Position numbers and translations under genes: made by a program. Positions 35,680 to 47,540 of a DNA stretch of 64,000 bases are shown here, piece by piece. Source of the DNA: Rhizopus sp. PT2906 (taxonomy: Eukaryota > Mucoromycota > Mucoromycetes > Mucorales > Rhizopodaceae); assembly GCA_025529335.1 (NCBI GenBank), contig JAMYHX010000006.1, positions 235,787-299,786 of the forward strand. The letters run 5' to 3'. The stretch's first letter is position 1; the number at the start of each line of letters is the position of its first letter. Below the pieces are notes generated by a model. It made no database searches, was not told the DNA's origin, and worked only from the letters and a program-made list of their open reading frames with translations.

Positions 35680-37290
35680 TTATTGCGTCTTTATATCTTT
35701 TGCTGCTTTAGCTTGTTCTTTAGCCCATGTCGTCAAGGATCGCTCAAGAGAAGCATAAACTAAGCCTCCTTGTTCAGTAGTCCATTGATAGATAGCATAG
35801 ACAATACTTGTTGCCTCGTTCGTCATTGCCTGCCAATTCAAATTGTAGAGATGACCCGAGACTTGCTGTAACGAGCTTGACAACAGTGGGGCTTGCTTTG
35901 TCAGCCAGCTCTGTAAAGCCATGTATATATGATGGGTCAGGATAAGGGTAGCTTTCAGGCATTGAGAAGCTATTATGTGCATATACTCAACGATCTGAGT
36001 TAAATATGCGCCAATGACATCAAACAAGCGTTTACAGACCTTATGGACAAGTGGCCCAATCATAAAGTAAAGCCAAGCGGCTGGTTTTTCAAGGTACAGT
36101 ACAACGCGTAGCCATGTGGGGTAGATGTAGGTAACAAAGTACTGACTCACTTTATCTCTCAGTTGATGATAGGTGGCAGATAATCGTGGCATAACGTGTT
36201 TAACATACAGTTTATAGGCTGGGTAAATAATTTGAGAATATGCTGTCTCCAGTAAACTGGTCAAATAAGATCCCAGTAGGCAGCACTCTGAAAGTATCCA
36301 GACAAGGTGTGGTGCCAAGAATATATACATACTTTCCAGACGCTGTTGAAATTGATGTGTTTGAAGCATCAATAAGAGCTGATCAATAGCTTTTACCAAC
36401 CAAGTCAAAACTCGGCCAATGGTAGGCGCAAGCACAAAGTTCTTTATCTGGGCACTTACCCATGTCAGCGCACGACGGCTAACCATTACTGTTCTTTGTA
36501 AGAACTGCACAAGCCATGTTGATGCGCAATAGTCGTACACAGTAGGCACGACTACAGTGGCTATCCATACCACATCGTTCTTGACAGATATGTACAAGTG
36601 TGCTGCGCCTTGATATACCAGGCGACATAGATGCATGATACGTGATACGACTGCTGTCGTGGGTTGCCAAATGTTTCTGTACCCAATATCGCACAAATCC
36701 TCTGCGAGTTGTTTCCAATCGTGAGCATTAATAAACTTTCTCCAGGCAACTATTGTTTCCTGTGACAATAACTGAATAGCGCAGCCAATGCGATAAATGG
36801 CAATGGCCGTATTCTCCACATACTGCAATGCAACTGGTAACGTGTGCTGTCTAAAATTTGCCTGGTACGCATAAAACGCAGGACCTCCTCTCTCCTCCCA
36901 CCACTGACTGCATTGATTTATCTTTGTCGGAAGCGATACGGTGACTGTTTCAAATAACCAATCATCAATATAGGGTATAACTCGCTCTATGGTCCAAAGT
37001 GCGTAGTATATGCTGAATCGAACTGTGTCAAATATGACACGAGCAAGGATATAGAGTGCAGCAAATGGTGAAACAAGGATATAATGTGCAATAGACAGAT
37101 TCTCAATGTTATTTTCTTGTTTATGCTCTGTGCTCTTAATAGTCTCTGCTGGCTGTTGTTGTTGTTGTTGCTGTTGTTCTTGGCGATTAGTTTTCCATTG
37201 AGGATAACCTCGAATTATATACAGTAAGAAAGCAACAATACAAGCAAATAAAATGCCTCGAAAAGAAAAAAGGAAGTAAATGCCAAACAT
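35680..37290 (-). CDS. Orphan membrane-associated protein with polyQ tract (536 residues)
   Basis: A long uninterrupted frame not recognised as a known family. The N-terminus is a likely signal anchor (FLFSFRGILFACIVAFLLYII, about residues 6-26), followed by a Q8 tract near residue 40. The rest is a continuous series of hydrophobic, aromatic-rich segments of 20-25 residues alternating with short polar stretches (for example HYILVSPFAALYILARVIF, VVLYLEKPAAWLYFMIGPLV, LLGSYLTSLLE). These look like amphipathic or re-entrant helices rather than classic transmembrane spans. It could be a membrane-shaping or lipid-droplet-associated protein, but that is speculation. The start at 37290 is the only ATG before the anchor. 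It ends KDIKTQ. Confidence 0.65.
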   Translation of the reverse strand: MFGIYFLFSFRGILFACIVAFLLYIIRGYPQWKTNRQEQQQQQQQQPAETIKSTEHKQENNIENLSIAHYILVSPFAALYILARVIFDTVRFSIYYALWTIERVIPYIDDWLFETVTVSLPTKINQCSQWWEERGGPAFYAYQANFRQHTLPVALQYVENTAIAIYRIGCAIQLLSQETIVAWRKFINAHDWKQLAEDLCDIGYRNIWQPTTAVVSRIMHLCRLVYQGAAHLYISVKNDVVWIATVVVPTVYDYCASTWLVQFLQRTVMVSRRALTWVSAQIKNFVLAPTIGRVLTWLVKAIDQLLLMLQTHQFQQRLESMYIFLAPHLVWILSECCLLGSYLTSLLETAYSQIIYPAYKLYVKHVMPRLSATYHQLRDKVSQYFVTYIYPTWLRVVLYLEKPAAWLYFMIGPLVHKVCKRLFDVIGAYLTQIVEYMHIIASQCLKATLILTHHIYMALQSWLTKQAPLLSSSLQQVSGHLYNLNWQAMTNEATSIVYAIYQWTTEQGGLVYASLERSLTTWAKEQAKAAKDIKTQ

Positions 37291-37555
37291 GTTTACATTG
37301 CTGAAAGAAAAGAAAGAAAGAGTAAAAAAAAAAAAAAAAGACTTGGCACTAATACGTCACACAGTGTCCCAAAAAGGATGCATGATGCCATTGAAGAGAA
37401 AGAAAGAGAGAGAGAGAGAAAGGGCATTTATGTAGATAGAAATGCGATAGGATGAATTAAGACGCGCTTCTGTGTGGTGTCACTGTTCCTAGAATTTTTG
37501 GCGCCGTTTCTCAAAAATAATAGTCATCCTTTTCTTTTAAACCCGTCTTTTCTTG

Positions 37556-40500
37556 ATGAAACGAGGATATGAAACAGCCTTGGTCAATAGAGACAGGTAA
37601 AATTGTGTATATGAAGAAGCGTGTATATCTTGCTAAATACTATATAGTTCTATTACTGTTGATGTTCCCATTGTTGATCATGCCAGTATTGAATGGATTC
37701 CATCTTTTGATGGCTTAAGTTCTAACCTTGTTCAAGATCGTATCAAAGTAAGAAAAGAAAGATAAACAACAAGTGAAATTAAGCCCTTTGTTTAGACTTT
37801 ATTGGACATTGCCCGATATGTATTTTTTATATCACTTGATCAACAAACAGCATTAACTCAAGCATTACTTGATCGACTTGAAGTAGAAACAGACAACGAT
37901 GCCAAAGTAAAGTTTATAAAGCATACAAGAAAACAAACACTAATTCCTTAAACAAAAGGCCATGATCATCTTGTTAATAGAAAAATGCTGTCAGTTTCCT
38001 AATATCAACAACTTGCTAATCTTTCAACGACTGTTGGCACAAGTAAGCTTCTTTGTTGATTTTTAACGTGAAGGTATTGACAAGGTCAAGTAACTAGTTA
38101 AAAGATGAATCAACCAAAGTGAAATATCATATATATAACAGTATATGCAAACTATTAAAGGTAGATCACATACACATACACACACACGCATACGCGCGTA
38201 TAAAGCTTATTATCAGTAAACTAATTTAAAAATAACAGAGGAGACGTATCGCTGTTGACGAGCATAGTAAACTCTTGTTACTCTCTCTCTTTGAGCAGCT
38301 TATGCTTGATCTATCCAGTACACATCACAAAGTGAGAGCAGCCGTGATTCCATTGCTCTCATTATTACCTTTTGTACTAAAGGAGTTGAACATGGATAAA
38401 GGAAAGATCATGTCTGAAATGGAAATACAAAAGGTTATCAGCCAGTATGCTAAAGACCAAGACCCTCGAGTGAGAAAGGTATGTGTATAGGCCAATTAAA
38501 AATAGTGATGTGCTTATATAGATATAGAGTGCTCTAGACTCACTTGTTCAAATGCACCAACGAGGATGTCCTCTTGACTTATCAATATACCATTTATCAG
38601 TAGCAGCCCTAAGAGACGATTATGAAGAGGTTCGCATAGGCGGATTAAATTTGATGGGGTAAAGGTATCCATTTGACAAAATATGAAGAAATCACTCATT
38701 GTGTATGCTGTAGTGTGCTGAGTTCACTGTACCCTGAGCATCGATTAAAATTGGCACATGAGGAAATCACAGAAACGACGCGACTTATTGATGATGCGTT
38801 TAATAAAGTGTGCGACTTGGTCAACGATGCTGCGGTCATGGTCCGTACAAAGGCCTGTGTGATGATGGCATCTTATCAAAATGTGGGCACAGACATGCTA
38901 AAGCAGACGTTTAGCAAGCAAATCATGTCACATTTAAAACGATCTCTTCCAAAGTGGAGGATGCAGCAAAAGAAGGTGGACGAAAAAGCTTTTTATAAAA
39001 TAGTCATATGACTTATGTGTGTTCTCTATAGTACGCAAATGGAATGATACCTGTGGCAGAAGGTGATTTTGATGTGGAATCAGATGAGTTTCACCTCCTG
39101 GATTCAGGTGCATGTGGTGCATTCATTCATGGATTGGAAGACGAGTACCAAGAAGTGAGATACGCATCTATTGGTAATTATTTGCATAGCTTAATACCAC
39201 AGTTCTCTTGACAGTTCTATAGACTCGATTGGAGAACTATGTCTGTACAATGAAGAGTTGACAAAGAAGGCCGTGGAGAATCTTGTAGACATGTTTAACG
39301 ATGAGATTGACAAGATAAGAGTAAATGCAATTCAAAGTCTTCGTAAGATTGGCACAAGATCACTTGTGGAATTTGATGAAGAGCAGCTTGAAATTGCAGT
39401 AGGAGCTCTTGAAGATAAAGAACCTGTTGCCAGGCACGCCACGCATGATCTATTTACAGTCATTCGGCTGACACAACAACGTTCAATGACAACCTTGCTC
39501 ACAGCGCTTGAAGCCAACATGAAACGATACCCAGAGGACATGCTATCTATTTATAGATGCCTAGGTCGAGTGGGTAAGCGTCATGATGATTATGTGGAGA
39601 ATTTGATACCGCATATGCTCAAGCTCGATCGCCGGTTTTTGCCAAGAGAACCTAATGTTGACGACATGATGTACACTGCTTATGTGATATTAATAGCCAA
39701 CGCGTGTGTATCCAATATGCGACTGCTCACGACTTTACCAAAATACATATTCAGACACTTTGCCTACTTCAAGAGCAAATATTCTGACTGCTTACCTGAT
39801 TTAAGAAAGCTATACAAAAACGCTGGAATAAAGTTAGAAGGCGATGTCGATTGTTTGCCCATGACATTTAATCGGTCCAAGAAGGCAACAACAGATGATG
39901 CAGAGATTTATACAAAGGCCACTGTAGAGATGCTTCAGGTAATTCAAGCTCAAATTATGAGAAATGATGAATATAAGCTTGCCTTGGTAACATTGGAGGC
40001 TGCAGCACGGTAAAAGAAAGAAAGAGAAAATGTCAAACCATGGAAACGACTGACTCGTTTCTATAGTAATTTCAGATATATTGCCAGTCTAAAGCCTGTG
40101 GATGCTGGGAAATCGGATTTAGGTCAACTTTATCTCGAATGCTACAATATCATGATCAAGATAAAGCAAAGCCACTCAGTGGGTGTCTTGTCGCCTACAG
40201 TACGGCAAGACGCTGCTTTACTTTTCAAATACTCATATACGATCGAACATACCTTCTTGGGACTCTCTGTTAACGTGTTGCACGCGGCTGCTCTCTTTCG
40301 TGTCTTGGGAAATATGGTGTGGCTGTTTAGCGTTGTTAAACAAATGCCAGTGTAACTATAAGAAAGAAGAAAATGAACTATATCTCATAGTTGCTTATAG
40401 GTCGGGCGATACATCATTTGATTTGAAACATATGCTCATTGCTGCCAAACAGCGTGTTGAGTTAGTTCAATCGTAAGAAAAACAAGACAATATCTGCTCG

Positions 40501-41206
40501 TAACTTACCTTAGATGTATAGATGCTTTCAGCATAAAGTTCATGATAATAACATTCTTGATGACCTAAAAAACGATTTAGTAAAGGCAATTGAGTTACCA
40601 AATACTTCCAACATGACTGCACTATATTCATTCATTACGGTAAGCCCCTTTTACATATATATATATATATATATATGCATATACATTGACTGATTCGTGA
40701 TCTAGTCATTTTTACCTGTACCTATGCAACTGGATAATAATCCCGTGAAACATACATCAGCCGTCATTACTTATCCATTACCTAACGCAGATAAGCCGTT
40801 AAAGTATAGTGCGATATATAAACTCAAACTCCATGTGGAAGCTGATATATTTAATGTGAATGATATTACGTACATTGCTATCGAGGTAAGTATGAAGTCT
40901 CTCCATTTAGATGAGTCTAATAGAAACTTCCTCTCTTAGGTCCTATTGCCTAATGAATCCTCACATGTATTTTGGCCAGCCTATAGTCACTTTAAGCCAG
41001 CAACTCCACTTAGTTACAAGTTGTCAACAGATATTGAACTTGAATTGCCGCCGTGGACGGAAGCAGCGTCTGTAAAGATTCAAGTGATTGTATCATTCGA
41101 ACCTGATTTACCTGGACTAGATGAGTATATCATGACTTCTGTGAAGACTGCTTCTGCTGCTGTAAGTGAGCCACTGAGTTATGTGGTCTTTCCTCAAAGC
41201 CATTGA
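37556..41206 (+). CDS. Integrator complex subunit 4-like HEAT-repeat protein
   Basis: A multi-exon gene. Exon 1 (37556-37596, MKRGYETALVNRD) joins to SITVDVPIVDHASIEWIPSF, then LLDIARYVFFISLDQQTALTQALLDRL and an array of HEAT repeats (DLSSTHHKVRAAVIPLLSLL, DQDPRVRKSALDSLVQM, LRDDYEEVRIGGLNLMG, VNDAAVMVRTKACVMMAS, GLEDEYQEVRYASI, FNDEIDKIRVNAIQSL). The run FDVESDEFHLLDSGACGAFIHGLEDEY.EVR is typical of INTS4. A beta-rich C-terminal domain ends FPQSH at 41206. INTS4 with INTS9 and INTS11 forms the cleavage module that processes snRNA and attenuates transcription. I did not fix every intron; several are visible, including one with a (TA)n run near 40658. Retention of Integrator is known in some early-diverging fungi but rare in Dikarya. 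Confidence 0.82.
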
Positions 41207-41509
41207 AGAGAATGAATACATATGTATGTGATATGCGTCATTTGGTATGAATAGCAAGTATAAGGGACAGCAGTTACGTTTTGGCAATTGCATAATGATA
41301 AAGTCATATATAAAATATTCACATGCGCGTGAGATGTCTATTGCCATTCTATTTTTGTGTGTGTATGCGTATATATGTGAGATAATTACCGAGCTACCCT
41401 TTGATGCAACCCAAACTCTCCTTCCCGGTTTTGAAAGGAAGAGATAGTTTGTGGTGTAAGGGTCTATTTTAAAATACATTATATGCCAAGATATTCTACT
41501 GCCTTTACT

Positions 41510-42030
41510 CTACCGATTATTACGATCAATACGCTGTAATTTAAACAAAGGGGATGTAGCAACGACTATCATTGATCGTTGATTTTTTATTAAAAAGATC
41601 GGCAACAGAACTTTTATTGTATATGTCGTACCTAATTGACTCCATTTCGATTCTAGACGTGGTATTATTTTCAGAACTAAAAAAATGTCGAGTTGATGAT
41701 ATCTGTACTGAATTTGATGAGCTGGTCTATAATAGAATCGTTTGAATGTGTTTGCGCCGATAAACTCTAGTGTGATGTTTCTTGATGTCGTCGGTTTTAT
41801 GGCCAACTTGTACTGTTTTTGTCCTAGAAACTGTTCTAGTAGAGTGGGGCCAAACGTTGTCGTATTGATGCCAGCGGTTTGAATTACTTGTTTGGAGGTA
41901 GTGGCTACTGTGGACGGTTGAATTGATCATACTTGCTCTGTATTTCCCAAGTAAGCCAAGAAAGGCTGCATGATCCACTGGAAGTGGTTGCCTAAAGTCT
42001 TTGAGGGGGGTTTTTTTTTTCAGAAATTGA
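41510..42030 (-). pseudogene. Unrecognised leftward coding frame with an in-frame TGA
   Basis: On the minus strand from about 41971 a single frame reads MQPFLAYLGNTEQV, TGA, SIQPSTVATTSKQVIQ, then TFGPTLLEQFLGQKQYKLAI, TTSRNITLEFIGANTFKRF and YYRPAHQIQYRYHQLDIF to a stop at 41510. Apart from the single TGA the frame is open for over 150 codons and its composition is protein-like. A small gene with an undetected intron, or a decayed gene, both remain possible. No family is recognised. Confidence 0.3.
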
Positions 42031-42224
42031 TATAATGACGAAGGTATATAAAGCAATTAATGTGACAAGAAGTTCATCAGGAATGGAGGAACAGTTTTGA
42101 ATGATAAAGGCTTGGGCGCAAGCCAAGTTGCTTTCAAGAAGGAACAATTACGCTCTGGGTTCTGAGACTCAAGTTGACTATTATTCGGGCATTTTTCTTT
42201 GCACTTTCATTTTCTATTTCTTTA

Positions 42225-43703
42225 ATGTCAAAAAGATCGGCAACAACACAATTAGATGAGGCAGAAAGGATTAAAAGAAGCCAATTTTCGTTTCCATTAG
42301 AAGCGAATGAACGATATGAAGGCTCATTTCCAGTGTATAAACAACCTCAGGAGTTAACATGTTACAGCATAGATCATCATCGACGAGTTTGGTTTGATGA
42401 TCGAGAAATGGTAAAACTGTAAATAATGACAAGGAAAAGAGTTAACACCAAGTAGAAATATTATTACCCACCTTTAGGAAAAGACTTGAATGTTGGTTAC
42501 GATCAGTTTATTCAAAGAGACGAATCAGTATCTGAGCACATTGATACCTTACTTGATGCACTTACGACAGTAAAACAGAAACATCCATCGGATATACAAG
42601 CTGATATTGTAACTAGATTGTATATCGACTTTATATGCATGTGTGTACACGAATTACTTAACAATATGTTAGGTTACTTGGCGTGGTATAATGACAAAGA
42701 TACTATGTACACCTTATAGTCGAAGAGATGCTTGGGAACTACGTGCGACAAGATACAATGTATATACTATAGACTTTAGTATTTAATAGTCAACTAATAT
42801 AATGTATACTATAGGGAACTATCTTTATCGAAGAACAATCATTAAAAGACAATAGCAAAGACACAGATCGACAAAAACTTATGGGATATTGGGGTTATCG
42901 ATTTGAGACACTCTGTACTGTCAGTCAACCACCACATAAAGTAAACAAGGAAGAGCTAAAGAAACGTGACAATGAGAGTGCAAATACGAATGTACAGTAC
43001 TGTGTAGTAGTAAAGACAAAATTAGGCAACAACTCCATTATTATGGGAGCAGAGGTGGATTGCTGTAGAGGTATTGATGCATTCTTTTTTATTTTACAAA
43101 ATATACTTATAAAGATAGGAAAGACGTCAAACCAAAAGACCCCACTGCACAATTGAGCAATTATATAGAACTAAAAACATCTAGGGTAATAGAAACAGGT
43201 AGACATGATTATTCATTTCAAAGGTAAAAAAAAAAGAAGCAAGTGTATTAAATACACACGATTGTTAATGCGACGTTAGATACAAACTATTGAAATTTTG
43301 GGCGCAATCCTTTCTTGTTGGTGTACCACGAATTATTTGTGGGTTTAGAAATGACGATGGTCTATTGATGGAAGTGAAGCAATACAAGACGTTAGAAATT
43401 CCTCGACAAGTAAGAAACACGAAAAACACGTGGGTAAGTGACATAGAACAAGAGTGTGATATCATCACTAATATCGAAAAGAATCCTGCTGTATGTTTAA
43501 ATTTTGCAAACCGATTGCTGGATTGGATTCAACATAATATCACCAAAGACGATCCTACGACGACGTATCAAATTGAATTTAAATCACCTTTTGAAGAGAT
43601 TAATATAAAGTGCACAGGCCATGCCAATGTATTTTTAACTCAGAGGTTTATTGAAGGAAAGACACTAAATGAAATTGGCGGCCAGAGAGCTACACAAAAG
43701 TAA
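42225..43703 (+). CDS. Rai1/DXO-type decapping pyrophosphohydrolase/exonuclease
   Basis: A Rai1/Dom3Z/DXO family protein in about six exons. It starts MSKRSATTQLDEAE at 42225. Key pieces after splicing: REMKYYYPPLGKDLNVGYD, the conserved VTWRGIMTKILCTPYSRRDAW (arginine near the active site), GYWGYRFETL (catalytic E), GAEVDCC (EvD metal ligands), YIELKTSR (ExK metal motif), FWAQSFLVGVPRIICGFRND, and a C-terminal NFANRLLDWI. Family members remove defective m7G or NAD caps and support the Rat1/Xrn2 exonuclease. All four metal-binding motifs are visible. One intron sits in the GAEVDCCR exon (donor GGTATTG, acceptor AAAG before AT). A short U-rich leader precedes the start. Confidence 0.9.
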
Positions 43704-44238
43704 CCACTTCTTCAAACGCGTCATAATAATAAAATGATCGAATTGGATACGTTTCACCTAAATTGAAAAAAGTCAATCAAAGCGAATGAGAAATCATGAT
43801 TGAAATGAATATGAAAAAAAAGGGGAGAGAGAAAGTGTCGGTATTAACAAGGGGAAAAATAGAGAAAAAAAGAGAGAGAGAGAGAAAGCTCGATCGTAAA
43901 CAAGGATAACTCATGACGCTCAGCAAAAAGCCTCGTCTACTCAGCACATCCTACATTAAAAAGCCGCTTTCAGTTTAGAACCAGTTCCATTACTGTCAAT
44001 GTGCCCATCCCTTTTTTTGTTTCTAAAAATAATTTTTTTCTTAGACTTTTTTTTAATTTCAGGTTTTATTTTGAACCCTTTTTTGGTTTTTCTTTTTTCT
44101 TTTTACTTTCTTCATTTTTTATTCGAAAAAAAAAAAGAAAGGTAACATTGCCGAAGATTAACCCAAACTGTTCTTGTTATTAAATAACCTTTACTTTCTT
44201 GCTTTTCTTTCTCTTTTACATAACAATAGACCACATAA
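43704..44238. other. Intergenic region upstream of the MADS gene
   Basis: Contains a (GA)n tract near 43868 and a long T/C-rich stretch at 44010-44225 that is likely the MADS promoter and leader. No gene is seen. Confidence 0.5.
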
Positions 44239-45449
44239 ATGGGACGTAAAAAGATTCAAATTCAACCTATCAAAGATGACCGCAATAGACAAGTAACATT
44301 TTTAAAGAGAAAGCATGGTTTAATGAAGAAGGCCTATGAATTAAGCGTGCTATGTAATTGTGAAGTGGCATTAGTGATCATACCATCCAATAATAAAATC
44401 ATTCAATACTCAAGTTCTGATATGGATTCTTTATTAACCCGGTTTAAGAAGGTACATATTGATTGATCATCCTCCCATCATTTTTTATTAAAAAAAAAGC
44501 TAAAATTATAAATAGAGCGATTGTCCTCGAGAGATAAAGACAAATGAAGATGTAAGTTTATTCTATAATAGAAAGCCAAGAAAAACTAAACGTATGCATA
44601 GTTTATGGAGAATGCAGCCAAGGGTGGTCACCATGGAGATGATGAATCTGATAATGACACTCTAGAACAATCCGAAAAAGTTGTCAATGAAATAAAACCT
44701 CAGCAACAACAACAGCAACAACAACAACAACAACAACCTGTCATGGTGGTCCCGACTCAGCCAAGCATGTCATTTCCGTTTAATACGACACGCCCCCATG
44801 GTTACACCAACGTTCGTCATCCATTGCTATTACAAAATAATGTGTTGCCAACGTCTTTTGATTTGTATCAACAACAACAACAACAACAGCAGCAGCAGCA
44901 GCAGCTATTTTTACTGCATCAGGTAACCATGACAGCTTAAAAATAGAATTTTTTTTAAACTTTTTATAATAAATAGAACATGCAGCAACAACAGGAGCAC
45001 AGACATATGATGACACAACAATTTCATCCAGCCACAGTCATGATGCATGAGGCTGGAACATTGTACAACAACAATAACAACCATCAAAACAAAACGCCCC
45101 CTCCGGCCCTGTATCATTCGCCTCCTCATCCATCTCCAGATCAATCACCCAAATCTGAACCCGGTACGCCTGACAAAAGACCTAAATTAAACGTGACAAT
45201 ACCTCAAGATACGACAAAACAGGGAATTGAACCAGGGGTAAGTAAACTTGTAAAGATGTATGAAAAAGAACTAATCATAACATCTAGTCTGCTTTACCTT
45301 CGCAATTCGCACAAAACTTGCCTTCACCAACGACGTTCTTCCCAGAGTTTTATTCATTGAGCCCGATCCAGACGACAAGTCCTTTTTTAATACCGACGAC
45401 ATCAACACCGTTATTTAGAGAAACCGGGGTTCGAACTATGACTGAGTGA
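44239..45449 (+). CDS. MEF2/Rlm1-type MADS-box transcription factor
   Basis: The MADS domain begins at the first residue: [25 protein letters not shown]...[26 protein letters not shown] at position 2-6 and RNRQVTF place it in the MEF2/Rlm1 type rather than SRF/Mcm1. Exon 1 is 44239-44451; later exons add [30 protein letters not shown], two polyglutamine tracts (around 44703-44738 and 44869-44903), a Ser/Pro-rich region ([23 protein letters not shown], likely MAPK sites and nuclear signal) and a last exon ending [11 protein letters not shown] with TGA at 45447. In yeast, Rlm1 serves cell-wall-integrity MAPK signalling. Several coding Gln codons are CAA/CAG mixtures, so the tracts are not simple CAG expansions. 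Confidence 0.88.
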
Positions 45450-45984
45450 GTAAAAGAAAGGAGAACGAGAGAGAGAGAAAGGCTAGACTTTTTAATACTT
45501 GCATTAGCAAAAGATCTTATTATTGTCAAGAGGAAGATAAGAAGAATAAGAAAGCCAAGACAGAAGCTTAACCTTTAGTGTATATTTTCATGGGATATTA
45601 AATGCACATACTCACACACACCGCATCATATATATAAAACAAATACATATATAGTAGATTCACCTCTCTAACAACAACACTACACCACCTATTTCATTAT
45701 TACGCCTTACTGCAGATATGTACATGTATAAACATTCAATATACACATCCACATATATATATACACACACACATGCATTCATCACATATACTCTTTCCCT
45801 TCTTTCTCTGTCTTTCTTTTTTTTTATGCTGACAACATCAAGTAGCCATGTTGGCTTTATTAACCACAATAAAAAAGTTTATTTAAATGTATATAGTACT
45901 CTTTATGACACCTGTGAGATTGAAATAAGTCACAGTCCCCTTACTTTTTACTCTGTCCTTTTTTTTTTTTTTTTTTTTTCTTGG
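45450..45984. other. Intergenic region upstream of the IMPACT-family gene
   Basis: Has TA/CA microsatellite stretches at 45625-45775 and a 20-nt T run just before the ATG at 45985. The frame is open from 45718 but this upstream part is low-complexity and not treated as coding. Confidence 0.5.
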
Positions 45985-47001
45985 ATGAATAACGAGCAAG
46001 AGCTAGAAAATAGAGAATTGCAGGCACAGGAAATAGAAGCCTTGGAAGCCATATTTCCTGAAGACCTCAAAAAAGATCCTTCATCACCAGATGCTTATAC
46101 CTTTACAATCAACCTTGATCAAGACGATGACCAAGTCAAATCACCACGCACACTTACCCTCCGATTTTTTCTACCACCAACATATCCCATGCAAGATATG
46201 CCCGTATATGAGGTCAGCTCTATCTATTGTGGGGCAAAGAAAATAGACGATACCCTGCTAGACGCAATTGACCAAGGATTCATGTCTCTCTTTGAGCCGA
46301 CGCAGGTAGTCCTGTTTGAGTGGATAAGTTGGTTAAGAGAGTTTTTGGAGCAACATGTTGAAAAGAGTCATTCTTTTGACCAACAAGTGCATGCCATGGA
46401 GCAGCTATCAATAGAAGAAAAAGAAGACCAAATAAAACAACAAAAAGAAGACCATACAGAAGAACAAGAAGAAGATCAAGGGCATGATCGGCCCATGGTT
46501 CGGGCTTTGATGGGCTCTCATTTTAACGAGTCTCCACCCAAGATATTCTCAAGTGAGCCACTTGTCGACCGTAAATCGGTATTTGTTGCCCACGTAGCAA
46601 AGGTCGACAATATACATCAAGTCAAGCTAGTTATTTCCTGTCTATTAGAAAATAAAAAGATTGCCAAGGCAACACATAACATTCTGGCATATCGCATCAC
46701 TATGCCAGATGGTAAAATACTCCAGGACAACGATGATGACGGCGAAACGGCTGCAGGCAGTAAGTATATCTCTATTTTCACTATTCTTCTATTCTAATCC
46801 ACTATATTAGGTCGTCTCTTACATCTAATGCAAATACTTCAAGTAGAAAATGCTGTTGTGATCGTGACAAGATGGTATGGTGGTGTTCCTTTAGGCCCTG
46901 ATCGTTTCAAAGACATCAATAATATCGCACGTACTGCACTCGAACAGTATGGGTTTATAAAGCAGCCATCCAAGCATAGCAATAAAAAGGGCAAAAAATA
47001 A
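45985..47001 (+). CDS. IMPACT/Yih1-family RWD protein (Gcn2 regulator)
   Basis: A 321-residue protein: exons 45985-46759 and 46811-47001 with a 51-nt intron. The N-terminal RWD domain has QAQEIEALEAIFPEDL and FFLPPTYPMQDMPVYEV. An acidic, glutamine-rich linker follows, then an IMPACT (UPF0029) domain: SEPLVDRKSVFVAHVA, THNILAYRI, DDDGETAAGSRLLHLM, and TRWYGGVPLGPDRFKDINNIAR. Yih1/IMPACT binds Gcn1 and dampens Gcn2 activation during amino-acid starvation. The start at 45985 (MNNEQELENRELQAQEIEALE) is preferred over earlier in-frame ATGs because it matches the RWD onset and upstream sequence is a promoter-like T run. Confidence 0.9.
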
Positions 47002-47021
47002 GTTCTATTTACATGTTTATT

Positions 47022-47387
47022 TTAAAAACCGGGAGGACTGGTTCTGTTTGTCTTTTTAGTAAACTTGGGCACTTTATGGAATGATTTGCGGTGTCCCTTT
47101 GCTGTGCGGCTGAATACAGTATATTTCTCTCGTGGAAGCATTTCGGATTCCTTGGGTAGTGCTAATGCTTCTGTCAGGGCTTTACACTCAACACCTGATT
47201 GAGCAACAGTTGAGATGACTTGATCGACGTCCTTGAGTCTCTTTCTGACATTGGCTTTACGAGTAGCTGACATGCGGAAAGGATTCTTCCTATAAAAGTT
47301 GTTAGATCTATTATGACTTGATTTTTGGTCCAACTACCATAATAAACCACTTTGGGCTACAAATGAAGGTCTAAAGGCACCAAACAT
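47022..47387 (-). CDS. Mitochondrial large-subunit ribosomal protein mL60 (MRPL31-like)
   Basis: A 105-residue protein: exon 1 47387-47338 (MFGAFRPSFVAQSGLLW) and exon 2 47289-47022 (KNPFRMSATRKANVRKRLK...), joined across a 48-nt intron within the Trp codon. The family signature is complete: ATRKANVRKRL, ALALPKESEMLPREKYTVFS, AKGHRKS.HKVPKFT and a C-terminal NRTSPPGF. This is the fungal-specific mitoribosomal subunit mL60. The N-terminus serves as a short mitochondrial targeting region. It converges with the IMPACT-family gene (20 nt between stops) and diverges from the Rrp1 gene. Confidence 0.9.
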
Positions 47388-47540
47388 GTTGATATGAAAT
47401 ATAAAAGGGAAAAAGTCATTTTTTTCATTAATACCAGGGCAAGAGAAAAAATATGATTGGATGACAGTTGACATGATTTAGTGGCTTTTTTGCCCTTCTC
47501 TTACCTTCTTTTCCTTTTTCTCTTTTTTTAATCAAAACAA

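Noticed and set aside
45718..45984. Long N-terminal extension of the IMPACT-family protein
   Set aside because: The added residues come from microsatellites and a T run, and the RWD domain starts right after the ATG at 45985.
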